Source: Anaerolineae bacterium (lineage in GTDB: Bacteria; Chloroflexota; Anaerolineae; Aggregatilineales; UBA2796). Taken from it: DNA of 64,000 nucleotides. The notes below the pieces were generated by a model. That model did no database searches and was not told the DNA's origin. It saw nothing but the letters and a program-made list of their open reading frames with translations. How positions within the stretch are numbered: position 1 is the stretch's first letter; every line of letters begins with the position of its first letter. The position numbers and the translations under genes were made by a program. The stretch lies in NCBI GenBank assembly GCA_019637555.1, contig JAHBVK010000009.1, forward strand, positions 62,001 to 126,000, written 5' to 3'. Below, piece after piece: positions 26,420 to 35,546 of this stretch.

Positions 26420-28177
26420 ATGCTGCTGTTTTCCAACAACGGAATACTACAACTCGAATCGGGAACGTACCGTTTGACGTTCGCTGTAGATCGTCCTTTT
26501 GCTGCGCTGGAGTATCCGCTGGGGAAACCAGTGGCTAATCTGTTTCTTTTCTCCAGCGTACATACCGTTGGCGGGCGCGAGGACACCACCAGTATTGGCG
26601 AGTGGCAGGTACTGGAGCAATCAGCAAGTGAATTTGTGCTGCAAAACACGACATCAAGCAGCATCTGGGAGCGCAAAACTGTGCGTCTACGCTGCTCCGA
26701 AAATCGCATCGTTTACGAGCTGGAAGTGCAAGGAAGCAGCCGCATCACAGAGATCGACTACTTCAGTGGCTACTATTCCGCGCAGCCACGTTGGGGATCA
26801 GGCTTTTTCTGGTCGGGTCAGGAGTTTATGCAAGGTTATAACCCTGAACCGAATACTGATGAAGTTTTTTACTTCGAGCCAGCAGCAGGATCGTTGATCG
26901 ATCTGACGGGTGTGCCGCTGCCGGGTAAAGGCACATGGTTTTTCACGCCACCGCCCTATAGCTTTGCGTTTCAATCGTCACCTGAACATTGGTTAGGCAT
27001 GAGCATCGAGGCAGCTCCTAACAATAACCGTTACGGCGATTATCGCTATCGTGGGATGCGCGGCTGTTTCGGGTTGAATCTGGCTTATCAGGTAGCGGTC
27101 AACGATGTACAGCAACTGCCGAGTATCGCTGTTGATTTCGCCTCTGATGAGTACAGCACTGTGGAACGGCATGCGAACGCCTTACGCCGTCAGGGTTACG
27201 CACCGACGGTGGATCGTCGCAATCGCCCGTCGTGGTGGGAATCACCGATGTTCTGTGGCTGGGGAGCACAATGCTATCTAGCTGCAATTGGCAAGCTGCC
27301 TGCGCCAGCTTACGCAAGACAAGAATATTATGATGCCTTCCTACGCGATCTGGAAACGTCGAACATCCTGCCAACCATCATTACCATTGATGACAAATGG
27401 CAAGCCGCCTACGGTACAAACGAAGTCGATACAGACAAATGGCACGATCTGCGCGGCTTCATTGACGCTCAGCATCGCGCCGGACGCAAAGTGCTGTTGT
27501 GGCTCAAAGCGTGGGATGCCGAAGGTTTGCCTGCTGAGGAAACGGTGCGCAATGCTGCTGGACTGCCAATCAGCGTCGATCCTACCAACCCGCAGTATCA
27601 GCAAAGGCTGCGCGACTCTATCCGATGGATGCTGTCAGCACAGGGTTATGATGCCGACGGCTTCAAGATCGATTTCACCGCGCGAATTCCCGATGCTCCC
27701 GGCATGCAGATACATGCCGATGTATACGGGTTGGAGCTGATGAAACTGTATCTGCAATTGATCTACGAGGCAGCCAAAACAGCCAAGTCTGATGCCTTAA
27801 TTGTGGCTCATACTCCGCATCCATATTTGGCTGATGTTGTCGATGTGATCCGACTGAACGACATCAACACCAATAAGGATGTCGTTCGTGCAATGAAGCA
27901 CCGCGCCCGTATTGCCCGAATTGCGGGATCACAGGCGATCATCGACACCGACAACTGGCCCATTACGGATCGGGCGTCATGGCGGGCTTACATGCGAATA
28001 CAGGCGACGCTCGGCGTACCCTCACTCTATTACGTCACCCATATCGATGCTACACAAGAGCCGCTGCTGCCGGAGGATTATGCCTTAATCCGCGATGTAT
28101 GGGCGTCACACCAAACTCAAAGTCAGAACCGGGCAGGTAGCAGCGCTTCCGAAATAGGATCCACCGAGAGCATATGA
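26420..28177 (+). CDS. Alpha-glycosidase-like protein (GH36/GH31-related barrel)
   Basis: A 585-residue protein starting at ATG 26420; the frame opens earlier inside the permease gene but that part is only overlap. The first 280 residues look like a beta-sandwich, then a TIM barrel follows: LPTIITIDDKWQ, RKVLLWLKAWD, and DADGFKIDFTARIPD with a likely nucleophile Asp418 on strand four, as in clan GH-D and GH31 alpha-glycosidases. The acid/base is not clear; the Asp residues of IIDTDNW late in the barrel are candidates. No signal peptide. It overlaps the GH35 gene by ATGA. It is probably an alpha-galactosidase or a related alpha-glycosidase acting inside the cell, but it is divergent and the specificity is open. 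Confidence 0.65.
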   Translation: MLLFSNNGILQLESGTYRLTFAVDRPFAALEYPLGKPVANLFLFSSVHTVGGREDTTSIGEWQVLEQSASEFVLQNTTSSSIWERKTVRLRCSENRIVYELEVQGSSRITEIDYFSGYYSAQPRWGSGFFWSGQEFMQGYNPEPNTDEVFYFEPAAGSLIDLTGVPLPGKGTWFFTPPPYSFAFQSSPEHWLGMSIEAAPNNNRYGDYRYRGMRGCFGLNLAYQVAVNDVQQLPSIAVDFASDEYSTVERHANALRRQGYAPTVDRRNRPSWWESPMFCGWGAQCYLAAIGKLPAPAYARQEYYDAFLRDLETSNILPTIITIDDKWQAAYGTNEVDTDKWHDLRGFIDAQHRAGRKVLLWLKAWDAEGLPAEETVRNAAGLPISVDPTNPQYQQRLRDSIRWMLSAQGYDADGFKIDFTARIPDAPGMQIHADVYGLELMKLYLQLIYEAAKTAKSDALIVAHTPHPYLADVVDVIRLNDINTNKDVVRAMKHRARIARIAGSQAIIDTDNWPITDRASWRAYMRIQATLGVPSLYYVTHIDATQEPLLPEDYALIRDVWASHQTQSQNRAGSSASEIGSTESI

Positions 28178-30225
28178 GTCGGATTCGCATCGCTGATGGC
28201 AAGGTCTATGCTGGCGATACAGCAATTTCGCTGCTTAGTGGAGAATTACACTATTGGCGGCTAGCGCCTGAATCATGGCGTGATTGCTTGCTGCGCATCA
28301 AAGAGATGGGCTTGCAGCTTATCGCCAGCTATGTCTGCTGGGATTTCCATGAGATCGCGCCGGGTGAGTACGATTTCGAGGGGCGCACCGATCCGCGCCG
28401 TAACTTGATCGCTTTTCTAGAATTGGTGGCGGCAGAAAACTTGTGGCTGATCATCCGTCCGGGACCGTATATCTACAGCGAGTGGAGTAACGGCGGCGTA
28501 CCCGATCATGCTGCGGTTTATCACCGTTTGCATCCTGAGTTTCAACAGCAGGCGCAAGTGTACATGCAAGCTGTGGTCAAAGTGCTGAAGCCCTATTTGG
28601 CGACCAATGGCGGGCGCATCCTGTTGTTCCAGTCTGACAACGAGATCGATCCGTGGTCCCACTGGCACACGGAGGCGCTTGGGTTGGGCAGCACAGCAGG
28701 CGTGTTTCAGCAGTTCCTGAAGGATCGTTACAGTACGATTGACACTCTCAACGAAGTCTGGCGCAGTAATCACCACGATTTCGAGTCCGTGCACGCCACG
28801 ATGTCGTTGATCGATCAGACGCTAGAGCACTTACTGCCCTTCCTTGACTATTGCCGTTTTCGCCATGATTACGTCAAGCAAGTGGCGCGTTGGGGCGTAG
28901 AAACCTATAAACGGCTCGGTGTCGATGTGCCCATGCTGCTGAACACATACAGCGGCGTAACTACACAGCCAGCCGCCGATCTGGAGCAGATCGCCGATCT
29001 AGTGGGCGCTGATTTGTACCCTTCGCGGGATTTTGCACTCCGCGCAGAGGAACATCGCTATTTCCTCGATTCGCTGCGTTACCTCTCGGCATATTCCAGG
29101 CTGCCCTACATTGCGGAGTTTGAGGCAGGCATCTGGCATGATTGGCTGAATGATGTAGGCTGGCTGCCGCCGAACCACTATCGTCTGATCTGCCTCTCGG
29201 CATTACTAACGGGTGTGCTCGGCTGGAACTGGTACATGATCGTCAATCGCGACAATTGGGTGATGAGTCCCATCAACGAGTGGGGACGCAAACGACCGGA
29301 ATTGTTCGACGTGTTCCAGCAGATTACAGCACTTTTCCAGCAAATTGATCCGCCTTCACTTAAAGTACAGCAAGTCTCCGCACTCACACTCGATCCGTTG
29401 CAGCGTGCCGCCGTGCGTCCGGCGCAGGATTTGTTGCGCGCGTTTTACGAGTCGGGCATCAATTACGCCATCTACGATCCGACTGTAGGCGAGTGCGCTC
29501 TGCCGTTGTTGTTTTACGCTGGAACGTATTGGCTCTCCGCCAGCGCACAGCAAAAACTCGCCGCTTACGTTGAACATGGCGGGCATCTGATCTTACTTGG
29601 CGGCGTTTATCCGCGTTACGATGATACGCTGCGTCCGTTGAATCTGCTTCAGATCGCGGAACCGACAGGCATCGTAGATGGCTTGCCTCAGGGTCTCCAA
29701 CTCAACGTTGAGTTATCAGCTGGACAGAGCGCTACTTTGAAATCGGCGTGGCTAGCACAGTATGCTGCCAGCACTGGCAAACCGATCACGGCGCAGCGAT
29801 TGGCGATGCGTGGCATCAGTTCGGAAGAGGAACAACTGCGCTCCGATCTTCAAGTAGGGGCTAAGTACACCATCGGTTACACGGAGAGGCGCGGGCAGGG
29901 ACAGATCACGGTACTGGGTCTACCGCCAACGCGCGACCTGATCCATATGCTGCATCATGTCTTCGCTCCTGCACCGCTGCGCTGCCTGACTCCTGATGCG
30001 GCAGTAGGCTTGCTGCATGGCAAGGCGAACGATTACCTGATCGTCATCAATAACGGCGAAGAAGCACGGGCAATTGAACTGCAATTCAGCCCGGTTGAAG
30101 CAGCTTATCAAGCGCAAGATTTGATCAGCGGGAAACGGCTCGAAGTGCACGCTGGAACTATGTTCGTGCCAGTGCCGCGCAAAGATGGGACGGTCATCCG
30201 TCTGAAGTCGGAGCAAACGCCATGA
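28174..30225 (+). CDS. GH35 family beta-galactosidase
   Basis: A 683-residue enzyme. The GH35 N-terminus is clear: SGELHYWRLAPESWRDCLLRIK, YVCWDFHE, EGRTDPRRNLIAFLELV, then RPGPYIYSEWSNGG. The acid/base Glu157 is in QSDNEID and the likely nucleophile Glu315 in YIAEFEAG. The C-terminal 250 residues form beta-rich accessory domains, including a glutamine-amidotransferase-like segment (HGGHLILLGGVYP). No signal peptide, so it removes non-reducing beta-galactosyl residues from imported oligosaccharides. It overlaps both neighbours by ATGA junctions, in the middle of the LacI-type regulated operon. Confidence 0.88.
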   Translation: MSRIRIADGKVYAGDTAISLLSGELHYWRLAPESWRDCLLRIKEMGLQLIASYVCWDFHEIAPGEYDFEGRTDPRRNLIAFLELVAAENLWLIIRPGPYIYSEWSNGGVPDHAAVYHRLHPEFQQQAQVYMQAVVKVLKPYLATNGGRILLFQSDNEIDPWSHWHTEALGLGSTAGVFQQFLKDRYSTIDTLNEVWRSNHHDFESVHATMSLIDQTLEHLLPFLDYCRFRHDYVKQVARWGVETYKRLGVDVPMLLNTYSGVTTQPAADLEQIADLVGADLYPSRDFALRAEEHRYFLDSLRYLSAYSRLPYIAEFEAGIWHDWLNDVGWLPPNHYRLICLSALLTGVLGWNWYMIVNRDNWVMSPINEWGRKRPELFDVFQQITALFQQIDPPSLKVQQVSALTLDPLQRAAVRPAQDLLRAFYESGINYAIYDPTVGECALPLLFYAGTYWLSASAQQKLAAYVEHGGHLILLGGVYPRYDDTLRPLNLLQIAEPTGIVDGLPQGLQLNVELSAGQSATLKSAWLAQYAASTGKPITAQRLAMRGISSEEEQLRSDLQVGAKYTIGYTERRGQGQITVLGLPPTRDLIHMLHHVFAPAPLRCLTPDAAVGLLHGKANDYLIVINNGEEARAIELQFSPVEAAYQAQDLISGKRLEVHAGTMFVPVPRKDGTVIRLKSEQTP

Positions 30226-31286
30226 ATAAGCAACAGCGCAGAGTAGCACTAACGATCTCGTTTGTTGCCATCCTGCTCGCACTCTCAATCGCCTGTCCAC
30301 AAGCTGCCTTCAGTGCTGCCGAAGCAAAGGCTACGGCAACGGCTACCGCGTTACCACCCAACACTTACGTCAATCCCGTCTTGGACCGCGATTTTCCCGA
30401 TCCCGATGTGCTGCGCGTAGGGAACACCTTTTACGCCTTCGCTACTAACACTGAAAACATCAATATTCAGGTGGCAAGCTCAAGCGATTTGACCCACTGG
30501 GAACTGATCGGCGATGCGCTGCCTGCACTGCCAACGTGGGCGGTACAAGAGTTCGGCTTCGCGTGGGCGCCGGAAGTTACAACAAACAGCGCTGGTAGTG
30601 GCTATCTGATGTATTTCGTGGCACGCTTCGCTATTGATAAAGGCGGCACACAGTGCATTGGGGTTGCTACCAGCGATCAGCCCGAAGGTCCTTATCAAAC
30701 CGTTGGCGATCCGCTTGTCTGTCAGGTTAGTCAGGGCGGGTCGATTGATCCGGCGACCTTCGTAGACAGCGACGGCAAGCGCTACTTGCTGTGGAAAAAT
30801 GACGGTAATTCTGGCAATGGGCAATCGTGGCTGCACATTCAACAGCTTGCCGACGATGGGCTGTCGTTGCTCGACCAACCGACCAAGCTGATCACGGCTG
30901 ATCAGGTGTGGGAAGGCGTACTGGTCGAAGCGCCTACGCTGTGGAAACACGACAACAAGTATTATTTGTTCTATTCCGCCAACGCCTATAACACGCCCGA
31001 ATATGCGGTTGGCTACGCGGTGGCAGATGCGGCGACAGGTCCTTACACCAAAGCGGAGAAGCCATTCCTCAAGCGCAGTGTTCCGGCTGGTCTAGTGGGT
31101 CCGGGTGGGCAGGACATTGTGTTAGATGACGCAGGTACGACGTGGCTGCTCTATCACAATTGGGCACCCGGCGGCTACCGTCGGCTGAACCTGTTGCAAG
31201 TGGACTGGATCGACGGCGTGCCGTCTCCGGCTGCCCTAACCCGCGATCCGCAGCCGATTCCAGTCATCGGAAATGCCAAGTCATGA
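30222..31286 (+). CDS. Exported GH43 family glycosidase
   Basis: A 354-residue GH43 propeller with an N-terminal export signal (hydrophobic VALTISFVAILLALSIA). A Cys follows in LSIACPQ, which could make it a lipoprotein, although the lipobox is imperfect; otherwise it is cleaved near FSAAEA. A short Ala/Thr linker precedes the propeller. Catalytic residues: Asp in DFPDPDVLR, Asp in GSIDPATF, Glu in LVEAPTLWKHD. It closely resembles the GH43 at 12218-13276, so an ancestral duplication is likely. It is the only exported hydrolase of this operon, so it probably trims arabinosyl or xylosyl branches before uptake. Confidence 0.86.
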   Translation: MNKQQRRVALTISFVAILLALSIACPQAAFSAAEAKATATATALPPNTYVNPVLDRDFPDPDVLRVGNTFYAFATNTENINIQVASSSDLTHWELIGDALPALPTWAVQEFGFAWAPEVTTNSAGSGYLMYFVARFAIDKGGTQCIGVATSDQPEGPYQTVGDPLVCQVSQGGSIDPATFVDSDGKRYLLWKNDGNSGNGQSWLHIQQLADDGLSLLDQPTKLITADQVWEGVLVEAPTLWKHDNKYYLFYSANAYNTPEYAVGYAVADAATGPYTKAEKPFLKRSVPAGLVGPGGQDIVLDDAGTTWLLYHNWAPGGYRRLNLLQVDWIDGVPSPAALTRDPQPIPVIGNAKS

Positions 31287-33841
31287 CCGATAGAACCACG
31301 CTTGTACAGCTTTCTCTTGATGGCGAAGATTGGCTGTTGAAAGAGTTTTACGGCGAAGATTGGCGCTGGCGCAATTCGCACCTGCCTAACTCGCGCGATG
31401 GGCGAGGCTGGCGCGCAGCAACCGTTCCCGGCAGCATTTACGACGATCTGCAGCGCAATGGTGAGATCCCTGATCCGCATTTTGAGATGAACACGCGGCT
31501 GTTGGAATGGATTCCGGCGCGGACTTGGATATTTAAGCGCAACTTCAGCGTTGGAACAGATTTTCGCGGCAAGTATTGCTGGCTGCGTTTCGAGGGCATC
31601 GACTACGAAGCGGAATTCTTTCTCAATGGTGTCACGCTAGGTACACATCGCGGGATGTACACACCCGCTGAGTTCGAGGTGAGCACTCACCTGAATTACG
31701 AAGGTGACAATCTGCTAGTGGTGGTGATCAGCCACGCGCCGGATGAAATGCCACAGGTCGGGCGGACAAGTCGGACGCGCACACACAAGAGTCGCATGGG
31801 CTACTGGTGGGATTTTTGTCCGCGCTTCGTCCAGATCGGTATCTGGGACAGCGTGACCCTGTACGCCACCGGTAAGGCGTGGATCATCGATGTATGGGTA
31901 CAGCCACAACTGAATACTGACTTCAGTCGTGCCACAATTAACGCCACCATTGAGCTAGCAGCATCAACAGCGATTGATGTTGGCGTGGAATGCCGTTTGT
32001 TGTTTGGTGGAGAAGTGATCTCAACGCAGCAGCAGGTATCTTCGGCGAATGACAAGCCGCTAAAACTGAGCTTTGAACTGGATCAGCCGCAGTTGTGGTA
32101 TCCCAATGGTTACGGTGCGCAGCCTTTGTACACACTGGATGTACAAATCAGCGCTAATGCTGAACTGTCCGATAGTCGGCAGGTAAATTTTGGCATTCGC
32201 AAAATCGAGTTTGCTCCCAACGATAATGCAGCCGTTGATGCATATCCGTACGTCCTGACCATTAATGGGCACAAAGTGTTCATCAAGGGCTGGAATTGGG
32301 TTCCGCAGGATGCCATGTATGGGCTGCCGCAACTGGATAAGCTAGATCGGTTGCTAACGTTGGCGCAGCACGCTCATGTGAATATGCTGCGCGTGTGGGG
32401 CGGCGGGCTGATCGAGAAGGAAGCGTTCTACGCGCGCTGCGATCAACTCGGTATTCTGGTCTGGCAAGAGTTTATTTTCTCCAGTGCAGGGATCGAAAAT
32501 CTGCCACCAAGCGATCTCACATTCATCGACATGCTCACCGATGAAGCAGCGCAAATCGTGCGTCGCAAGCGCAATCATCCTTCACTGGCGCTGTGGTGCG
32601 GCGGCAATGAACTGCAATATGACGAAGAGAAACCGATTGATGGGAATCCACCACTGATTGCCGCCTTGCACGCCGTGATCCGACAGCACGATCCAGATCG
32701 CGTTTTCCTGCCATCGTCACCAACTGGGGGTGTATTTTCCTTCAGTATTGAGAACGCCGAACGCGATCCCGACTCGCTGCACGATGTTCACGGTCCGTGG
32801 GAGCATCAGGGACTGACTAAGCATTACACGCTTTATAACACGGTGCGCTGCCTACTGCACAGCGAATTCGGTGTAGAAGGGCTGACTAATCTGCGCACGC
32901 TAGAACACACCATCTCGGCAGCTAACCGATTTCCGGTCACTTTGGATAACCCGGTGTGGCATCATCTGGGAGCGTGGTGGGTGAAAGAGCGTCAATGGCG
33001 CGAATCGCTCGGCGAGGTCGCCAATCTGGAGTCGCTGGTACGCGCTACGCAGCTATTGCAGGCGGATGGTGTGCGCTACGCGATTGAGGCACATCGACGG
33101 GATATGTATCACAACAGCGGGGCGCTGCCGTGGCAATTCAACGAGCCATACCCGATGGCGGCATGTACCTCAGCAGTGGATTACTACTCTCAGCCAAAAC
33201 CACTTTATTACGCTGTTGCACGAGCATACGCTTCGCTGCAAATCTCGGCGCAGTTTGCTACCCAAAGTTGGCTGAATCGGGATCAGTTCGAAGCAGAGTT
33301 GTGGGTTTCTAATACCGCTTCTACCATCTACGAGTCAGCGACGATTGAAGCGCGTCTGTACAACCTCAGCGGCGAAGTCATCGCCTCGCAGTTAACGTCG
33401 TTGGTAATCGGGGCGAATAGATCGGCGAAGATCATAACCTTTCAAGCGTCGTTACAGGGCGTCGACCAACTTTTCTTACTCGATCTGAAACTGTGGACAG
33501 ATGCTCATCAGAGCGAGAGCATCGCTCGTAATCAATATTTGTTCACCTGTACGGCAGATCTTTCACCGCTGCTGGCGCTAACCAAAACGACACTGCTGAT
33601 CAGTCGCCAGGCAGACGTCCTGACCATTCGTAATATCGGCAAACATATTGCAATTTTAGTGTGGATAGAAGATAAGCGAGAACTGGAATCCGCGGGCTGC
33701 GTCTACTTTTCCGATAATTATTTCTCGCTTGTGCCCGGAGAAACACGCCGTGTCAGGGCGCAATGGGTAGAAGTAGCCACAACAGAGCGTCAATTGAGCA
33801 TACGTGCTTGGAATAGCAATGAAATCATCGTGACGGGTTAA
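31283..33841 (+). CDS. GH2 family beta-mannosidase
   Basis: An 852-residue enzyme. ATG 31283 overlaps the GH43 stop as ATGA and begins a normal GH2 sandwich; the longer frame from 31142 is overlap. Domain order: jelly-roll (about 1-190), immunoglobulin-like (about 190-300), then TIM barrel with GWNWVPQDAMYG and RVWGGGLIEKEAFY typical of beta-mannosidases. Acid/base Glu443 in WCGGNELQ; nucleophile Glu528 in LHSEFGVEG. C-terminal beta domains follow. No signal peptide, so it hydrolyses Man-beta-1,4 links of imported oligosaccharides. Together with GH38 enzymes in the same regulon, this fits mannan or N-glycan core breakdown. Confidence 0.9.
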   Translation: MTDRTTLVQLSLDGEDWLLKEFYGEDWRWRNSHLPNSRDGRGWRAATVPGSIYDDLQRNGEIPDPHFEMNTRLLEWIPARTWIFKRNFSVGTDFRGKYCWLRFEGIDYEAEFFLNGVTLGTHRGMYTPAEFEVSTHLNYEGDNLLVVVISHAPDEMPQVGRTSRTRTHKSRMGYWWDFCPRFVQIGIWDSVTLYATGKAWIIDVWVQPQLNTDFSRATINATIELAASTAIDVGVECRLLFGGEVISTQQQVSSANDKPLKLSFELDQPQLWYPNGYGAQPLYTLDVQISANAELSDSRQVNFGIRKIEFAPNDNAAVDAYPYVLTINGHKVFIKGWNWVPQDAMYGLPQLDKLDRLLTLAQHAHVNMLRVWGGGLIEKEAFYARCDQLGILVWQEFIFSSAGIENLPPSDLTFIDMLTDEAAQIVRRKRNHPSLALWCGGNELQYDEEKPIDGNPPLIAALHAVIRQHDPDRVFLPSSPTGGVFSFSIENAERDPDSLHDVHGPWEHQGLTKHYTLYNTVRCLLHSEFGVEGLTNLRTLEHTISAANRFPVTLDNPVWHHLGAWWVKERQWRESLGEVANLESLVRATQLLQADGVRYAIEAHRRDMYHNSGALPWQFNEPYPMAACTSAVDYYSQPKPLYYAVARAYASLQISAQFATQSWLNRDQFEAELWVSNTASTIYESATIEARLYNLSGEVIASQLTSLVIGANRSAKIITFQASLQGVDQLFLLDLKLWTDAHQSESIARNQYLFTCTADLSPLLALTKTTLLISRQADVLTIRNIGKHIAILVWIEDKRELESAGCVYFSDNYFSLVPGETRRVRAQWVEVATTERQLSIRAWNSNEIIVTG

Positions 33842-33847
33842 TCGAAA

Positions 33848-34492
33848 ATGGAAACGCAAGCACATCCAGTGTTACAAAAGCTAGTGAACAAATATCCTGA
33901 ACTAGCGGAATGTGTGCCTGCCGTAACAGCGGCATACGAACTGCTGAAGCAGATGTACGAACAAGGCGGCAAGCTGCTGATCTGTGGGAATGGAGGCAGC
34001 GCAGCGGATAGTGAGCATATCGTCGGGGAACTGATGAAGGCGTTCAGTCTGCCGCGTCCACTTCCAGCGGCGATGCGGCAGAAGTTGATTACCGCCTTCC
34101 CCGATGACGGCGCTACCTTAGCAGCACGCTTGCAAGGGGCGCTGCCAGCCATCTCATTGGTCAGTCACAGTGCATTGTTCACTGCTTTCGCTAACGATGT
34201 CACCGCCGATCTCGTCTTTGCACAGCAAGTCTATGGCTACGGCAAAGCAAGCGATGCAGTGTTGGGCATCTCCACTTCCGGCACATCCAAAAACGTAATC
34301 TACGCCCTGCAAGTTGCCCACGTGCTGGGCTTGCGCACCATCGGTTTGACGGGGCGTAACGGCAGCGTGATGAGCAAAATCTGTGATGTAACTATCTGCG
34401 TTCCTTATGACTCGACGCCGGATATTCAAGAGCGTCATCTGCCTATCTATCATGCTCTGTGTATTATGTTGGAGGAGGCTTTCTTTTCCTGA
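33848..34492 (+). CDS. SIS-domain phosphosugar isomerase (GmhA-like)
   Basis: A 214-residue single SIS-domain protein. ICGNGGSAADSEHIVGEL (about residues 46-63), GISTSGTSKNVIYAL and the C-terminal IQERHLPIYHALCIMLEE match the sedoheptulose-7-phosphate isomerase family. Members outside LPS pathways isomerise other sugar phosphates. Nothing else for heptose synthesis is here, and it is embedded in a glycan-use operon directly before a ROK protein (TGATG overlap), so a role in converting a hexose or amino-sugar phosphate is more likely. This is inference. Confidence 0.85.
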   Translation: METQAHPVLQKLVNKYPELAECVPAVTAAYELLKQMYEQGGKLLICGNGGSAADSEHIVGELMKAFSLPRPLPAAMRQKLITAFPDDGATLAARLQGALPAISLVSHSALFTAFANDVTADLVFAQQVYGYGKASDAVLGISTSGTSKNVIYALQVAHVLGLRTIGLTGRNGSVMSKICDVTICVPYDSTPDIQERHLPIYHALCIMLEEAFFS

Positions 34493-35544
34493 TGTCAGCA
34501 ATCGATACATCGCGCCAGCCACAACAGCCACAACCAGAAACACAAACATCCACCTACCTAGCTGGCGTCGATATTGGTGGCACGAAGTGCGCGGTGAGTA
34601 TTGGTCGCGCATGGGGCAATCAGGTAGATATTCTGGATAAGCGTCGATTTGCTACGCCTGCTACACCGCAGCAAGCGATGGATGCGATCATCAATGATCT
34701 GGATGAATTGATGCGCTCTCATCCGGCAGAAGCAATTGGCATCTCCTGCGGCGGACCTTTGAACAGCCGTCAGGGCGTGATCCTCTCGCCGCCAAACTTG
34801 CCACACTGGGATCATGTTGATGTGGTTACACCGTTGAAGGAGCGCTTTGGCATTCCTGTCGCCCTGCAAAACGACGCCAATGCGGGCGCAATCGCAGAAT
34901 GGAAGTGGGGTGCGGGGCGCGACTGCGAGAACGTGATCTTCCTAACCTTTGGCACAGGTATGGGTGCGGGCTTGATCCTGAACGGCAAGCTGTACACAGG
35001 CACCAATGATATGGCTGGTGAGATCGGTCATGTGCGCATGGAGAGTGACGGTCCAATCGGCTACGGCAAGGCGGGATCGTTTGAGGGCTATTGCAGCGGC
35101 AACGGGATTGCGCAGTTGGCGCGTACGATGGCGCAAACTGCAATCCGTGAGGGCAAGCCTCCTATCTTCGCCCTGCATTACGATGTGTTGAGCAGCGTTA
35201 CAGCCGAAAACGTCGGTGCTGCCGCACAACAAGGTGATCCGCTGGCGCTGCGAGTCTTTGAGATCGTGGCGGACAAATTGGGGCGTGGGCTAGCGATGCT
35301 AGTAGACATCCTCAATCCGCAGCGCATCATCATCGGCAGCATTTACGGTCGTCAGCGATCTCTGTTAGAGCCGCGTACTCTGCAAATTCTGAGGGAAGAA
35401 GCGATTCCGTATGCTGGGGAAGTGTGTCAGATCGTGCCTGCCGAATTGGGGGAAAGCATCGGTGATCTCGCCAGCCTGTCCGTCGCCCTGAACTTGTTGG
35501 AGACGTTACAGCCTCAAAGGTCACTTCACAGAGAGAATCACTGA
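34492..35544 (+). CDS. ROK family sugar kinase or regulator, zinc site lost
   Basis: A 350-residue ROK protein starting at ATG 34492, one base overlapping the previous stop, with GGAGGAGG 14 bases upstream. Seen: ATP site GVDIGGTKCAVSIG after a Gln-rich leader, QNDANAGAIAEWKWGAG, FGTGMGAGLILNGKLY and GEIGHVRME. The usual ROK zinc motif (three Cys in CxCGxxGCxE) is replaced by IGYGKAGSFE, so the structural zinc is lost, although the His of GHVRME remains. No helix-turn-helix is present, so a glucokinase- or mannokinase-like enzyme is favoured. It probably phosphorylates the monosaccharide released by the hydrolases of this operon. Confidence 0.85.
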   Translation: MSAIDTSRQPQQPQPETQTSTYLAGVDIGGTKCAVSIGRAWGNQVDILDKRRFATPATPQQAMDAIINDLDELMRSHPAEAIGISCGGPLNSRQGVILSPPNLPHWDHVDVVTPLKERFGIPVALQNDANAGAIAEWKWGAGRDCENVIFLTFGTGMGAGLILNGKLYTGTNDMAGEIGHVRMESDGPIGYGKAGSFEGYCSGNGIAQLARTMAQTAIREGKPPIFALHYDVLSSVTAENVGAAAQQGDPLALRVFEIVADKLGRGLAMLVDILNPQRIIIGSIYGRQRSLLEPRTLQILREEAIPYAGEVCQIVPAELGESIGDLASLSVALNLLETLQPQRSLHRENH

Positions 35545-35546
35545 TC

